Below, piece after piece: positions 51,728 through 60,591 of a stretch of DNA of 64,000 bases. Source of the DNA: an uncultured Muribaculaceae bacterium (GTDB taxonomy: Bacteria; Bacteroidota; Bacteroidia; Bacteroidales; Muribaculaceae); the NCBI GenBank assembly GCA_904501735.1, contig CAJGBY010000004.1:1-64000 (forward strand). The letters run 5' to 3'. Under the pieces are notes generated by a model. That model had not been told where the DNA came from, made no database searches, and saw only the letters and a program-made list of their open reading frames with translations. The translations under genes were made by a program, and so were the position numbers. How positions within the stretch are numbered: the stretch's first letter is position 1; every line of letters begins with the position of its first letter.

Positions 51728-52120
51728 ATGGATAAAAAAAGTTTAGGAATCACTTTAGGTTCAATTGCGATTGTATTGGTGTGTGTAGTGGGTTTGTTTA
51801 TCGCCGTTCCTTACTACAATGTGTGGCAACAAGAAATGAGTGGTCGTGCAGAGTTCGCTAAGGCTGAGCAAAACCGTAAGATCAAGATTGAGGAAGCAAA
51901 AGCTAACCTTGAAGCCGAAAAACTTAATGCGCAAGCCGAGATTGAACGCGCAAAGGGTGCTGCTGAAGCTATTCGCATCGAAAATGGTAGCTTGACACCT
52001 GCTTATATTCAATACTTGTGGGTGCGTCAACAAGCTAACCTCAACGACAAAACAGTCATCTATGTTCCAACTGAAACTAATCTACCTATCCTCGAAGCTA
52101 ATCGCGTGAAGGATAAATAA
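51728..52120 (+). CDS. membrane protein resembling the tail of SPFH/prohibitin proteins
   Basis: The 130-residue protein has one membrane helix (about 7-29, ITLGSIAIVLVCVVGLFIAV), a charged coiled coil (about 42-82, AKAEQNRKIKIEEAKANLEA, AEIERAKGAAEA), then LTPAYIQYLWVRQQANLNDK and TVIYVPTETNLPI. The last part looks like the region after the band-7 domain in SPFH proteins, but the band-7 domain itself is absent. Proteins of this short form occur in Bacteroidetes. It may oligomerise at the membrane. It has its own promoter and terminator. Confidence 0.6.
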   Translation: MDKKSLGITLGSIAIVLVCVVGLFIAVPYYNVWQQEMSGRAEFAKAEQNRKIKIEEAKANLEAEKLNAQAEIERAKGAAEAIRIENGSLTPAYIQYLWVRQQANLNDKTVIYVPTETNLPILEANRVKDK

Positions 52121-52183
52121 AGAACGAATAATTTACAAAATAAAAAGTAAAAGTAGTCATAAGCAATAAAGGTTTAAAATGAA

Positions 52184-52221
52184 AAGAGTTGCTCACTGTG
52201 AAGTGGGCAACTCTTGTTTTT
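52184..52221. terminator. bidirectional intrinsic terminator
   Basis: AAGAGTTGCTCAC (52184-52196) pairs with GTGGGCAACTCTT (52203-52215), loop TGTGAA, one T-G, followed by GTTTTT. It is convergent to the acyl-CoA synthetase. Confidence 0.85.
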
Positions 52222-52241
52222 ATGAGTATCAAGCACAAGAA

Positions 52242-54143
52242 TTATGCAAGTGCTTCGATGTTGCGAGGGTTGAGTAGTTGTTTACCTTCTGGAGTATACA
52301 TGTACTCGATGCGGTCGGCATAAGCCTTTTCGATCTTACCACGCACCATCTTCATTGTACTGTTGATCATTTGATTTTGTTCAGTAAATGGTTCAGCAAG
52401 TACAGCGAAGCAAGTTGGCAACCAACGATCAGGGAACATAGTTTCGTGTACGCCACCCTTCTTGAACATATTCACATCGGCTTCGATGAGCTTAAGAGCT
52501 TCCTTGCGACCTTCTTCGTTGTCGAGAGAAAGACCCTTTTCGGCCAAAGTGCGCTTCAAATAATCTTTGTTAGGCACGATAACAGCAGTAGTGTAGGTAG
52601 ATTGGTTGTTGTAAAGCATAACTTGGTCGATAGATGGAGCAAGTTGTACCATTGCTTCTTCGATACCTTCTGGGCTATACTTTTCACCATCGCTTGAGAT
52701 AAGCAAGCTCTTGAATCGTCCCTTTACATAAAGCAAACCTTCTTCGGTCATGTAACCAAGGTCTCCAGTGTAAAGATAACCGTCCTTGATAGTGTCGGCA
52801 GTCGATTCTGGGTTTTTCCAGTAACCAGCCATCACATTTTCGCCCTTGATAACGATTTCGCCCATTTGGCCAAGAGGAAGTTCCTTACCGTTGTCGTCGC
52901 AAATCTTCAAGTCGATAGGCTTAACAAGCTTACCGCTTGAACCGAAACGATATTTTTCAGGACCATTAGAAGAGATTACAGGAGTAGCCTCAGAAAGTCC
53001 GTAACCTTGGTACATAGGCATGCCCACGCCTACATAGAACTTTTGCAAATCCTTATCAAGCAATGCACCACCACCGATGAAGAAACGAAGTTCGCCACCG
53101 AAGTTGTCGCGCACCTTAGAGAAAATCAATTTGTCGAATAGTGCAACAAGAGGCTTCAAGAAAATGCGCAAGCCCTTGCTGTCTAGGTTGCTGTCGCCAT
53201 AGTAAGTTTGCTTAACCTTCAAACCGAAGTTGAACAAGCGTTCAGTAGTCTTACCCTTAGCGCGGATAGCTTGTTCGATATTCTTCTTGAAAGTCTTAGC
53301 AAGCGCTGGTACACTAAGAATGAAGTGAGGGCGAACTTCTTTGATGTTTTTAGGGATATTCTTAAGAGTTTCGAGAGGAGTGCGTCCCACTTGAACAGTT
53401 GCTGCAGTAGCACCTTGAGCCATCATGATGTAGAAACCTACCACATGAGCAAAACAGTGGTCAAGAGGTAAGATGATAAGAGTGCGCCAAGTTTCGTCGA
53501 TGTCGACAAGAGTTAGCGATTGTTCCACATTGGCAGTGTAGTTGCGGTGAGTAAGCACCACACCCTTAGGGTCGGCAGTAGTACCACTGGTGTAAGTGAT
53601 AGTAGCGTAGTCGTCGTTTTGGATAGAGTTGGCTACACTTAGGAATTCTTCCATTGAGTGTGAAGCAAGGAACTCGTCACCCATCTTGAATACATCTTCA
53701 AGGGCGATTTCGCGTTCTTCGTAGCTGTCTTGCTTGTCGAATACGATAATGTATTTCACTTCAGGAAGTTCGTCCTTGATAGCGCGCACTTTCTTTAATT
53801 GAGTGCCCGAAACCATTACATATTTCACATCACCGTGAGTGAGGCGGAACATTAGGTCGTTGCGCTCTTCAAGTTTGATTGAAAGAGGTACATTCACAGC
53901 ACCTGCGTAGAACATAGCAAGTTCACCTATAACCCACATGTTGCGACCTTCGCTAAGAAGGGCCATGCAGTCACCTTTCTTTACACCAAGAGCTTGCAGA
54001 CCAGCACCAAGGCGATACACTTGTTCTTTTACTTGTGTATAAGTAGTGGGTTCGAATACTTTGCTTGTCTTCTCGAGCAAGAAAGTATTGTTAGGATAGC
54101 GCTTTACCGACGCTTCGAATAAGTCAATAATTGTCTTTTTCAT
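52242..54143 (-). CDS. long-chain acyl-CoA synthetase (AMP-binding)
   Basis: The 633-residue protein has the AMP-binding core YTSGTTADPKGVVLTHRNYT (about 188-207), MYQGYGLSEATPVISSN, MAGYWKNPESTADTIKDGYL and TGDLGYMTEEGLLYVKGRFK. It activates fatty acids to acyl-AMP, then acyl-CoA. Length and order match bacterial FadD15-type enzymes. It is monocistronic and divergent from the FKBP gene. Confidence 0.92.
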   Translation of the reverse strand: MKKTIIDLFEASVKRYPNNTFLLEKTSKVFEPTTYTQVKEQVYRLGAGLQALGVKKGDCMALLSEGRNMWVIGELAMFYAGAVNVPLSIKLEERNDLMFRLTHGDVKYVMVSGTQLKKVRAIKDELPEVKYIIVFDKQDSYEEREIALEDVFKMGDEFLASHSMEEFLSVANSIQNDDYATITYTSGTTADPKGVVLTHRNYTANVEQSLTLVDIDETWRTLIILPLDHCFAHVVGFYIMMAQGATAATVQVGRTPLETLKNIPKNIKEVRPHFILSVPALAKTFKKNIEQAIRAKGKTTERLFNFGLKVKQTYYGDSNLDSKGLRIFLKPLVALFDKLIFSKVRDNFGGELRFFIGGGALLDKDLQKFYVGVGMPMYQGYGLSEATPVISSNGPEKYRFGSSGKLVKPIDLKICDDNGKELPLGQMGEIVIKGENVMAGYWKNPESTADTIKDGYLYTGDLGYMTEEGLLYVKGRFKSLLISSDGEKYSPEGIEEAMVQLAPSIDQVMLYNNQSTYTTAVIVPNKDYLKRTLAEKGLSLDNEEGRKEALKLIEADVNMFKKGGVHETMFPDRWLPTCFAVLAEPFTEQNQMINSTMKMVRGKIEKAYADRIEYMYTPEGKQLLNPRNIEALA

Positions 54144-54179
54144 ATGTCAATTTTCTATTAATATCTCTCTATTCGACTG

Positions 54180-54187
54180 CAAAGATA
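54180..54187 (-). promoter_or_regulatory. -7 element of the acyl-CoA synthetase gene
   Basis: TATCTTTG on the minus strand, 36 bases before the ATG at 54143. No clear -33. Confidence 0.5.
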
Positions 54188-54222
54188 CTAAATAATTGTA
54201 AATAAATAGAATTACGGCGTAA

Positions 54223-54255
54223 TTTGGTGTTTTTATAATAAAATTCTTATATTTG
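54223..54255 (+). promoter_or_regulatory. promoter of the FKBP gene
   Basis: TTTG (54223-54226), 21 bases, then TATATTTG (54248-54255). The leader to the ATG at 54284 is about 25 bases. Confidence 0.6.
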
Positions 54256-54283
54256 TAATTCGTTTATAAAAAATATGATAAAT

Positions 54284-55324
54284 ATGAAAAAGATAAGTAT
54301 AATTTTGGCTGCACTATTGTGTGCAGGAGTGAGCGCAACAGCGCAAAATAAAGAGTGGGGCAATGAAGCAGAGATGGACACATTGTCGTATGCTTCGGGT
54401 GTGAATGTAGCATTTGGAATGAACAAGCAGTTCGAATATATTCCATTTGATTATAATGTGTTTGACAAGGCGGTGAGCAATGCTGCCCTTGGCGTGGCAA
54501 CACTTGAAGAAGATAGCTTGACAATAACAGCCGATGAATTGCCAAAGATTATCAACGAATATTTCGGTAAGACATATGTCGATCGCGTGAAGGCAGGTCA
54601 AGCCGACTTGGATTCACTCAAGGTGTGGAGCAAGACCATGTATCTACAATCTCGCGTGTTCGAAACTGAGCATGAGCGTGCTTATGTAACTAAGGCATTT
54701 GCGATGAATCTTGGAAATAATATTGCAAAGAGCGATTTGCCAGTTCAAATGTACTGGGTATTGCAAGGTATGCGCGATTATCGCGAAGGTAAAGCAATCA
54801 TGGATAACGATAAGGCACAATATTACATCCGTCGCTATTATGAAATCGATCGTCCTATGGCAATTAAGAACAAGAGTGCTGCTTGGTTGAACGAAATGGC
54901 ACAACAAAAAGGTGTGAAGGTGCTTCCATCGGGATTGGTGTATAAGATTGAAAAGAAGGGCGACAAGAAATTGATGCCAGTATCGGATAAAGATAATGTA
55001 ACTGTTCACTATAAGGGTACAAAGCAATCGGGCGAAACATTCGATGCAACTCGTTATGCCGAAATGCCTGAAGCTCGCAAGGCTCAACTAAAGCAATTCC
55101 GTCCAGATTCTTACGACAAGGATGAACCTATCTCATTTGAATTGAATAGAGTGATTTCGGGTTGGACTGAAGGTTTGAAGTTGATTGGTAAGGGTGGTAA
55201 GATCACTTTGTGGATTCCTTATAACCTTGCATACGGCGAGCGTGGAGCAGGTGGCGTGATTGCACCTTACGAAGCATTGCGTTTCGACATCGAACTTGTG
55301 GATGTGAAGCCAGCAACCGAATAA
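54284..55324 (+). CDS. periplasmic FKBP-type peptidyl-prolyl isomerase
   Basis: From MKKISIILAALLCAGVSATAQ (signal peptide), the 346-residue product has an N-terminal helical part (DTLSYASGVNVAFGMNKQFE ... MYWVLQGMRDYREGKAIMDN) as in FkpA/Mip-like proteins and a C-terminal FKBP domain (about 240-343: DNVTVHYKGTKQSGETFDAT, VISGWTEGLKLIGKGGKITL, WIPYNLAYGERGAGGVIAPY, LRFDIELVDV). It folds exported proteins. A start three codons earlier is possible. It is 27 bases before lgt. Confidence 0.92.
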   Translation: MKKISIILAALLCAGVSATAQNKEWGNEAEMDTLSYASGVNVAFGMNKQFEYIPFDYNVFDKAVSNAALGVATLEEDSLTITADELPKIINEYFGKTYVDRVKAGQADLDSLKVWSKTMYLQSRVFETEHERAYVTKAFAMNLGNNIAKSDLPVQMYWVLQGMRDYREGKAIMDNDKAQYYIRRYYEIDRPMAIKNKSAAWLNEMAQQKGVKVLPSGLVYKIEKKGDKKLMPVSDKDNVTVHYKGTKQSGETFDATRYAEMPEARKAQLKQFRPDSYDKDEPISFELNRVISGWTEGLKLIGKGGKITLWIPYNLAYGERGAGGVIAPYEALRFDIELVDVKPATE

Positions 55325-55351
55325 GAAACATCATCGTAAATACAAAGAGAT

Positions 55352-56218
55352 ATGCTTGACTTTATAACTTGGACATTCGACCCCGAGCTGATCAGTTCGC
55401 CTGTAACCGTGCGTTGGTATGGATTGATGTTTGCTATAGGCTTTCTTGTAGGTTATGAGATAGTGTGGCGAATGTTTCGTCATGAAGGCGCACCCGAAAA
55501 GTGGGTTGGCTCGTTGTTTGTCTATGTGGTAGTGGCTACATTCTTCGGCGCACGCTTTGGCCATGTGTTCTTCTATGCGTGGGATTACTATTCACAGCAT
55601 CTTGGCGATATTCTCAAGGTGTGGGAAGGTGGTCTTGCCAGTCATGGAGGAGCAATAGGTATTGTGATAGCTATCTTGTTGTATTCAAAATATGTAACTA
55701 AGAAGAATCCGTTGTGGACATTTGACCGTCTTGTTGTGCCTGTTCCATTTGTGGGTGCATTGATAAGAATGGGTAACTTGTTCAACCACGAAATCTATGG
55801 TGGACCAACCGACCTACCATGGGGATTCTCATTTATCGATAACATTGGTGCTTGGATGCATGGAGCACAACCTATAATGACTGTTCCATGCCACCCAACA
55901 CAAATATATGAAGCTTTGTGCTACTTGGCACTATTTGTAGTGCTTATGCTTATGTATTGGAAGTGGAATGCGCAACGCCGTCAAGGTCTCATTTTTGGTG
56001 TGTTCTTCACAGTGCTATTTTCGGCACGATTCTTGATAGAATATGTGAAGAATGTGCAAGAACCTTGGGAAGTGGGTATGATAGAGTCGATAGGAATGAA
56101 TATGGGACAATTGCTTAGTGTGCCATTCATTGTAGTGGGTGTGATATTGATAGTGCGTGCACTTACTCGCCCAGCCGACGACATTAAATTCCCTAATAAA
56201 TTTGCCGACGCAAAGTAA
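55352..56218 (+). CDS. lgt: prolipoprotein diacylglyceryl transferase
   Basis: The 288-residue protein has seven membrane segments, WEGGLASHGGAIGIV (the HGG loop), FVGALIRMGNLFNHEIYGGP (the Lgt signature with Asn and Glu), PCHPTQIYEALCY and SARFLIEY. It adds the diacylglyceryl group to lipobox Cys in the inner membrane. It serves the many lipoproteins seen in this window. Confidence 0.95.
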   Translation: MLDFITWTFDPELISSPVTVRWYGLMFAIGFLVGYEIVWRMFRHEGAPEKWVGSLFVYVVVATFFGARFGHVFFYAWDYYSQHLGDILKVWEGGLASHGGAIGIVIAILLYSKYVTKKNPLWTFDRLVVPVPFVGALIRMGNLFNHEIYGGPTDLPWGFSFIDNIGAWMHGAQPIMTVPCHPTQIYEALCYLALFVVLMLMYWKWNAQRRQGLIFGVFFTVLFSARFLIEYVKNVQEPWEVGMIESIGMNMGQLLSVPFIVVGVILIVRALTRPADDIKFPNKFADAK

Positions 56219-56274
56219 ATTGCTTATTAGAAGAATAACACAAACTATATAGGAAAAAAATAAATCGAGAAGGT

Positions 56275-58044
56275 ATGGATACATTGTATTTTTGGCTAAT
56301 TTGGGGTGCTGTAATGGGTGCCGTAGGTGTAGTCGCAGCATGGACGCAATCGAAAAAGAAGAAAACTCCTCAAGGATATGAAGGGGTGGAATTTGGTGTG
56401 GATTATGCTGTGAAATTATTGAAATCGAAAGGTTGTCCGTGCAAATTGCATTCGAAAGAAAAGACGGATGAGGGTGATGAGTTGAAATCGTACACATTTT
56501 CTTTTCAAGGGGGCGATTTCTATATTGAAGGATTGGCCAATTCAGTTTATGCCAAGATTGTTATGCCTAATATCGGTATGTTGCCAATGGAAGATTTGGT
56601 AACAGCTCGCATATTGTGCAATATGGTGAACAGTAATGCTCCCAGTCAAGTGCGATTGGAATATTATCTAACCGATGATGAGAAGAATGTGGGATTTAAT
56701 GTCGTGATGGGAGGTCCTATTATGAGTGTAATCCCTAATGTGGATGTATATTTGGAGCGAAATATAGAAATGGGCTTCAATTTGCGCAATTCTTATAGCA
56801 GAGCATTGGATGTTCTTCGTGAAGAACAGCAAAAAACAAAAACTGAAGATGTAGAGGAAGAATATTCGGCTCGTCGCAGAGAACTCTATCTATTGCGTGA
56901 ATGTGAACTCGGTCAATATAATTACAAGCGAGTGGATGTAGTCAAAGAGTATCTATTGCCCGATTTCTTGAATAATATAGGTTTAGAAAAGTTGGCTATT
57001 AATAAAGTGGTAGCTACTGCAAATACTGGAGAGTCGGTTGCCTATGAGAGCGAGGAGTTGGCGCAAGTTGATGTCTTTAAGACGCTGTTGAATGTGAATA
57101 GCGAAGATATAGCTAACACTTCGTTCAAATATGACTGGGTTAACTTAGTGGTTACAGGTACTCATAAGGGCGATGGCGAGAAGTCGTCGGTGGTGAATGT
57201 GTTTGTGGAAGCTGATGGCGAAACAGAACACACATTGTATGCCCGAGTTACTGTGTCGGTGTCAGGACAACCTATCAGCGAGAGCATAAAGGCAGGCTCG
57301 CCCGACAATAAAGCTTTTGCCAAGACATTTGTTATCGCATTTGATAAAGTGTCGGACAGAGGTCGCGTTGCCGAAGTGGAATATATGCGAAAAGATGCTT
57401 ACGACAAGTTGGAAGCAGGAAAAACCGACGAACTTACTGACGAGCAAGCACTATTGTTGGATTGCGAAATTCCCGATGCAAGAGAAGAATTGTATTTCGG
57501 TCGCAAGTTATTCAATAGTGGTCGTTACTATGAAGCTATCGTTAGACTTTTGGTGGCATATACTCATTTGCGTGCATCGTTCGACCATTTGTCGCCGAGA
57601 ATGCGTGAAACATTTGGCGAAGTGTGCTATATGCTTGGTTTCTGCTTTGCTGAGTTGCAACAATATGAAAAGGCTTTGTACTATCTTGAGATAGTGGCTT
57701 TCAAGGTGTGCGTACGATATGATATGGAATATATCAATTGCTTGGTGAACTCGGGCGATGTGAGAGCTATGGACGCCGTGATGAAAGCTACCGAGCAAGT
57801 GCAAAAAGTGATGAGCCGTATTGATGAAGAAGATAGCGATGCGCCCGATTTGGAGCGATATAGTAGATTCTTGTTTCGCCGCCGTTGCTATCTGCTTATA
57901 GAAAAAGGTAACTATGATGAGGCAGAGGCATTGTTGAAGCCTCTTGTTGATGACCCTCGTGATGGCTCGTTTGCTATGGGCGAACTTTCATATATCCAAC
58001 GCAAGCGAGAAGAAAAGGGTGACTCACACAAGTCGGAAGAATAA
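56275..58044 (+). CDS. membrane-tethered protein with YbjN-like domain and TPR-like repeats
   Basis: The 589-residue protein starts with one membrane helix (about 6-24, FWLIWGAVMGAVGVVAAWTQ), then a YbjN-like part (about 37-180: EFGVDYAVKLLKSKGCPCKL, FYIEGLANSVYAKIVMPNIG, VGFNVVMGGPIM). After a long middle region, residues about 405-570 hold TPR-like helices: REELYFGRKLFNSGRYYEAI, CYMLGFCFAELQQYEKALYY, RRRCYLLIEKGNYDEAEALL. Many acidic residues. Function unknown. It lies 56 bases after lgt and 14 before the phosphoesterase. Confidence 0.55.
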   Translation: MDTLYFWLIWGAVMGAVGVVAAWTQSKKKKTPQGYEGVEFGVDYAVKLLKSKGCPCKLHSKEKTDEGDELKSYTFSFQGGDFYIEGLANSVYAKIVMPNIGMLPMEDLVTARILCNMVNSNAPSQVRLEYYLTDDEKNVGFNVVMGGPIMSVIPNVDVYLERNIEMGFNLRNSYSRALDVLREEQQKTKTEDVEEEYSARRRELYLLRECELGQYNYKRVDVVKEYLLPDFLNNIGLEKLAINKVVATANTGESVAYESEELAQVDVFKTLLNVNSEDIANTSFKYDWVNLVVTGTHKGDGEKSSVVNVFVEADGETEHTLYARVTVSVSGQPISESIKAGSPDNKAFAKTFVIAFDKVSDRGRVAEVEYMRKDAYDKLEAGKTDELTDEQALLLDCEIPDAREELYFGRKLFNSGRYYEAIVRLLVAYTHLRASFDHLSPRMRETFGEVCYMLGFCFAELQQYEKALYYLEIVAFKVCVRYDMEYINCLVNSGDVRAMDAVMKATEQVQKVMSRIDEEDSDAPDLERYSRFLFRRRCYLLIEKGNYDEAEALLKPLVDDPRDGSFAMGELSYIQRKREEKGDSHKSEE

Positions 58045-58058
58045 ATAGCTAATTCCCT

Positions 58059-59135
58059 ATGATGAAAATACTATTCTTATTACTACCTATATTATACATC
58101 GTAGGCAATGCCTATGTGTATGTGCGAATGTTGTACTCAATGGTATTTTTGCCGTTGTGGGGTAAGATTTTGTTGTCGGTGGTGTATTGGGTAGTCGCAT
58201 TTGCATTGGTAGTGTCGTTGGTGGGGCGTGATAAGTTGCCGTCGGTAATGCAACAAGTGCTGTATGTGGCAGGTTCGATATGGCTTGTGGCGATATTATA
58301 TATGGTGATGGCATTGGTTGTTGCCGATGTAGTGAGAATATTTTTGCCCACATTTAAGTATGGATTTTGGTGCTGTTCAGGACTCACTGCGTGTGTGCTC
58401 GCTTATGGGTATTACAACTATTGTAACCCTGTGGTGAATAAAATTGCGATAACACTTGACAAACCACTATCAACACCAGTGAGGGTGGTGGCTGTGAGCG
58501 ATGTGCATTTGGGTTACGCCACAGGCAAGGAACGACTCAAGAAATATGTCGAACTCATCAACTCGCAAAATCCCGATATAGTGCTCATTGCGGGCGACTT
58601 GATTGACAACAATGTAACTCCATTGCGTGAAAATCGAATGAATGAAGAGTTGTCGCAGATTGTTGCGCCGTTGGGAGTGTATATGGTGCCAGGAAATCAC
58701 GAATATATAAGTGGTATCGATGAGGCTGTGAGTTTCTTGAAAGAAACACCGATAGTGTTGCTACGCGACACGATAGTGGAATTGCCTTGTGGATTGCAAA
58801 TCGTGGGTCGCGACGATAGGCACAATAAGCGCCGACTGTCATTGCGCGATATTGTAGCCAAGACCGATAGCTCTAAGCCTATGATTATGCTCGATCATCA
58901 ACCTTATCAAGTGGCGAAGAAAGATAGTCTTGGGGTAGATGTGCAAGTGAGTGGACACACCCACCGAGGACAAGTGTTCCCTATGAATATGCTTGTAGAT
59001 ATGATGTACGAGCAAAGCTATGGCTATCGCAAATGGTCGCATTCGCATGTGTATGTATCGTGCGGCTTGTCGCTATGGGGACCTCCTTTCCGTATTGGAA
59101 CATCGAGCGATATTGCTGTTTTTGAATTAAAATGA
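58059..59135 (+). CDS. membrane-anchored metallophosphoesterase (YkuE-like)
   Basis: The 358-residue protein has four or five N-terminal membrane segments (to about residue 123) and a calcineurin-like domain with VVAVSDVHLGYATGKERL (metal ligands), DIVLIAGDLIDNNVTPLREN, YMVPGNHEYISG, IMLDHQPYQVA and VQVSGHTHRGQVFP. Family members act on UDP-sugars, lipids or cyclic nucleotides; the true substrate is unknown. A start one codon later (58062) is equally good. Confidence 0.9.
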   Translation: MMKILFLLLPILYIVGNAYVYVRMLYSMVFLPLWGKILLSVVYWVVAFALVVSLVGRDKLPSVMQQVLYVAGSIWLVAILYMVMALVVADVVRIFLPTFKYGFWCCSGLTACVLAYGYYNYCNPVVNKIAITLDKPLSTPVRVVAVSDVHLGYATGKERLKKYVELINSQNPDIVLIAGDLIDNNVTPLRENRMNEELSQIVAPLGVYMVPGNHEYISGIDEAVSFLKETPIVLLRDTIVELPCGLQIVGRDDRHNKRRLSLRDIVAKTDSSKPMIMLDHQPYQVAKKDSLGVDVQVSGHTHRGQVFPMNMLVDMMYEQSYGYRKWSHSHVYVSCGLSLWGPPFRIGTSSDIAVFELK

Positions 59136-59208
59136 TATGCAGCGAGGGTGTTGATATCTTGTCAATATTTTTCGCGAAAAAATTGTGTCCGAGAATAAAA
59201 AAAGTTGG

Positions 59209-59216
59209 TAACTTTG
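59209..59216 (+). promoter_or_regulatory. -7 element of the lipoprotein gene at 59313
   Basis: TAACTTTG at 59209-59216; ATTG at 59182-59185 is the closest -33 candidate (spacer 23). Confidence 0.4.
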
Positions 59217-59312
59217 TGGTGAAGCTTAGAAGAAAATCTCATGATATTTAATGTGCACAGAAAGAGTGTGTGTAATCGTTTAAAAAAAAGAAAAATCATA
59301 AACAATATAGCA

Positions 59313-60113
59313 ATGAAGCGTTATTTATTAATAGTTGCAGTGATTATAACTGTGGTGCTAACTGGCTGTAAGACTGAAGGTGAGAAATTGCGTGATGAAT
59401 TCCGTCGTGCAACAAAGAATCTCACGCTACCTATGGCTACTCCAATAGGAAATATGGTTGAGGCAGGTATAGAAGGTGATGGACTTTATTATACACTTAA
59501 GTTAAAAGATGATTACGCCCGAGTTGTTGGCGAATCGAAATATGCAGTAAATCCAAAGTTTGGTGCAATGGGTTTCTTGAGCGAAATAGTTAAGGGTAAT
59601 CCAATTAAGGAGGAAGCGCTTAAAGAATCGGGCTTGTGGATAAGATATTCATACCTAAATCTTGACGGCGATACAGTGAAAATAATGCTCGTGGAGAATG
59701 AGCACCTTGTAGAAGCATTGCGCCGCTTGAACGATGCCAATGGAGAGCCTTTGTACGAAAAAGAATACTATATGATGTATATAGTTGACAATGCTAAGGC
59801 AGCTCTACCTGTCGATTTTGGCAATGGTGTGATTTATTCTGATGTGTTGTCGGTTGAAGATTCGGTGGTATACAAATACATTCTTGTTGGAGCCAACAAG
59901 GCGGCTATTACTCCCGAAATGCTGTCGACATCGCGTGAAATGCTGAAGAAAGAACTGGTGGGTATGTATGCATATATGAAATATATGATTGAAGACCTGT
60001 CGAAACAGGGAGTGTCGCTCAAATATGCTTACGAGAACGAGGTGGGAGAAAGCCTGTTTGACATAGAATTTACTGCACAGGAGATCGCAGATGAGATACA
60101 TAGATTGATATAA
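59313..60113 (+). CDS. hypothetical lipoprotein
   Basis: The start at 59313 gives MKRYLLIVAVIITVVLTGCK with Cys19. The 266-residue product has LTLPMATPIGNMVEAGIEGD and DDYARVVGESKYAVNPKFGA in the first half and a helical C-terminal part (TSREMLKKELVGMYAYMKYM, EVGESLFDIEFTAQEIADEI). I do not recognise the family; some DUF4810-like or 'lipoprotein of unknown function' group is possible. It stands alone between its promoter and a terminator. Confidence 0.6.
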   Translation: MKRYLLIVAVIITVVLTGCKTEGEKLRDEFRRATKNLTLPMATPIGNMVEAGIEGDGLYYTLKLKDDYARVVGESKYAVNPKFGAMGFLSEIVKGNPIKEEALKESGLWIRYSYLNLDGDTVKIMLVENEHLVEALRRLNDANGEPLYEKEYYMMYIVDNAKAALPVDFGNGVIYSDVLSVEDSVVYKYILVGANKAAITPEMLSTSREMLKKELVGMYAYMKYMIEDLSKQGVSLKYAYENEVGESLFDIEFTAQEIADEIHRLI

Positions 60114-60143
60114 GCTATGCGCTAACTGAAGCGTGATAGGTAT

Positions 60144-60197
60144 AATCCCGGCGACTCTCTAAAAATGAAAAAATGAGTCTCCGGGATTTGTTTTTTG
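60144..60197 (+). terminator. intrinsic terminator
   Basis: AATCCCGG (60144-60151) pairs with CCGGGATT (60181-60188); beyond one mismatch GACTC/GAGTC continues the stem, and TTGTTTTTTG follows. Confidence 0.7.
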
Positions 60198-60258
60198 TGC
60201 TATTTTGAGCGTTTTTAACAAGAAAAAAGTGGAAATGTGTAAAAAATACGCAAAATAT

Positions 60259-60290
60259 TTGTTGGATTCAAAGAAAAGATATACCTTTGT
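60259..60290 (+). promoter_or_regulatory. consensus promoter of an orphan transcript
   Basis: TTTG (60259-60262), 20 bases, then TACCTTTG (60283-60290). The NUDIX gene has its own promoter at 60531-60562, so this one drives a separate RNA. Confidence 0.6.
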
Positions 60291-60295
60291 GTCTG

Positions 60296-60530
60296 AAAAA
60301 CACATAAACACACGCTGAATAGGAAAAAAGAAGTGCTGAAGTGTGAAAAAGGAGGTGCCATGGGAAAGGAAAAATGTATGAAAGAGAGTTAAACAAAAAT
60401 GAACAAAAAAGAGAACACAAAAGGACTATTGCCGCAAGAAGCTTCCCGTTTGGCATAGCACACCAAACGGGAGGGTAGAGTGAAGAAAAGTAGAATTAAA
60501 AAGAAAGGAAGAAAAAAATGAAATTAGAAT
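60296..60530 (+). other. orphan leader-like transcript with two mini-ORFs and a hairpin
   Basis: The segment after the promoter at 60259-60290 contains a 10-codon frame (60360-60392, MGKEKCMKES) led by AAAAAGGAGGTGCC, an unusually perfect Shine-Dalgarno sequence for this phylum, a 19-codon frame (60399-60458, MNKKENTKGLLPQEASRLA) and the hairpin TCCCGTTTGG (60445-60454) / CCAAACGGGA (60464-60473) whose loop holds the second stop codon. No U-tract follows the hairpin. It may be a small RNA or a leader for the NUDIX operon. Coding status is uncertain. This fills most of the 60114-60591 gap. Confidence 0.35.
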
Positions 60531-60562
60531 TTTGGAAAAAGGAAAAAAATGTAGTATTTTTG
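60531..60562 (+). promoter_or_regulatory. promoter of the NUDIX operon
   Basis: TTTG (60531-60534), 20 bases, then TATTTTTG (60555-60562), a perfect consensus match 29 bases before the ATG. Confidence 0.65.
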
Positions 60563-60591
60563 AGTGATAAATACACAATAATTACTACAGC

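Noticed and set aside
60236..60319. 27-codon frame (MCKKYAKYLLDSKKR start)
   Set aside because: It begins upstream of and runs through the promoter at 60259-60290, so it is not on the predicted RNA.
60445..60473. Considered as an intrinsic terminator
   Set aside because: The stem is strong, but GGGTAGAG follows it on the plus strand and no U-tract is seen on either strand.
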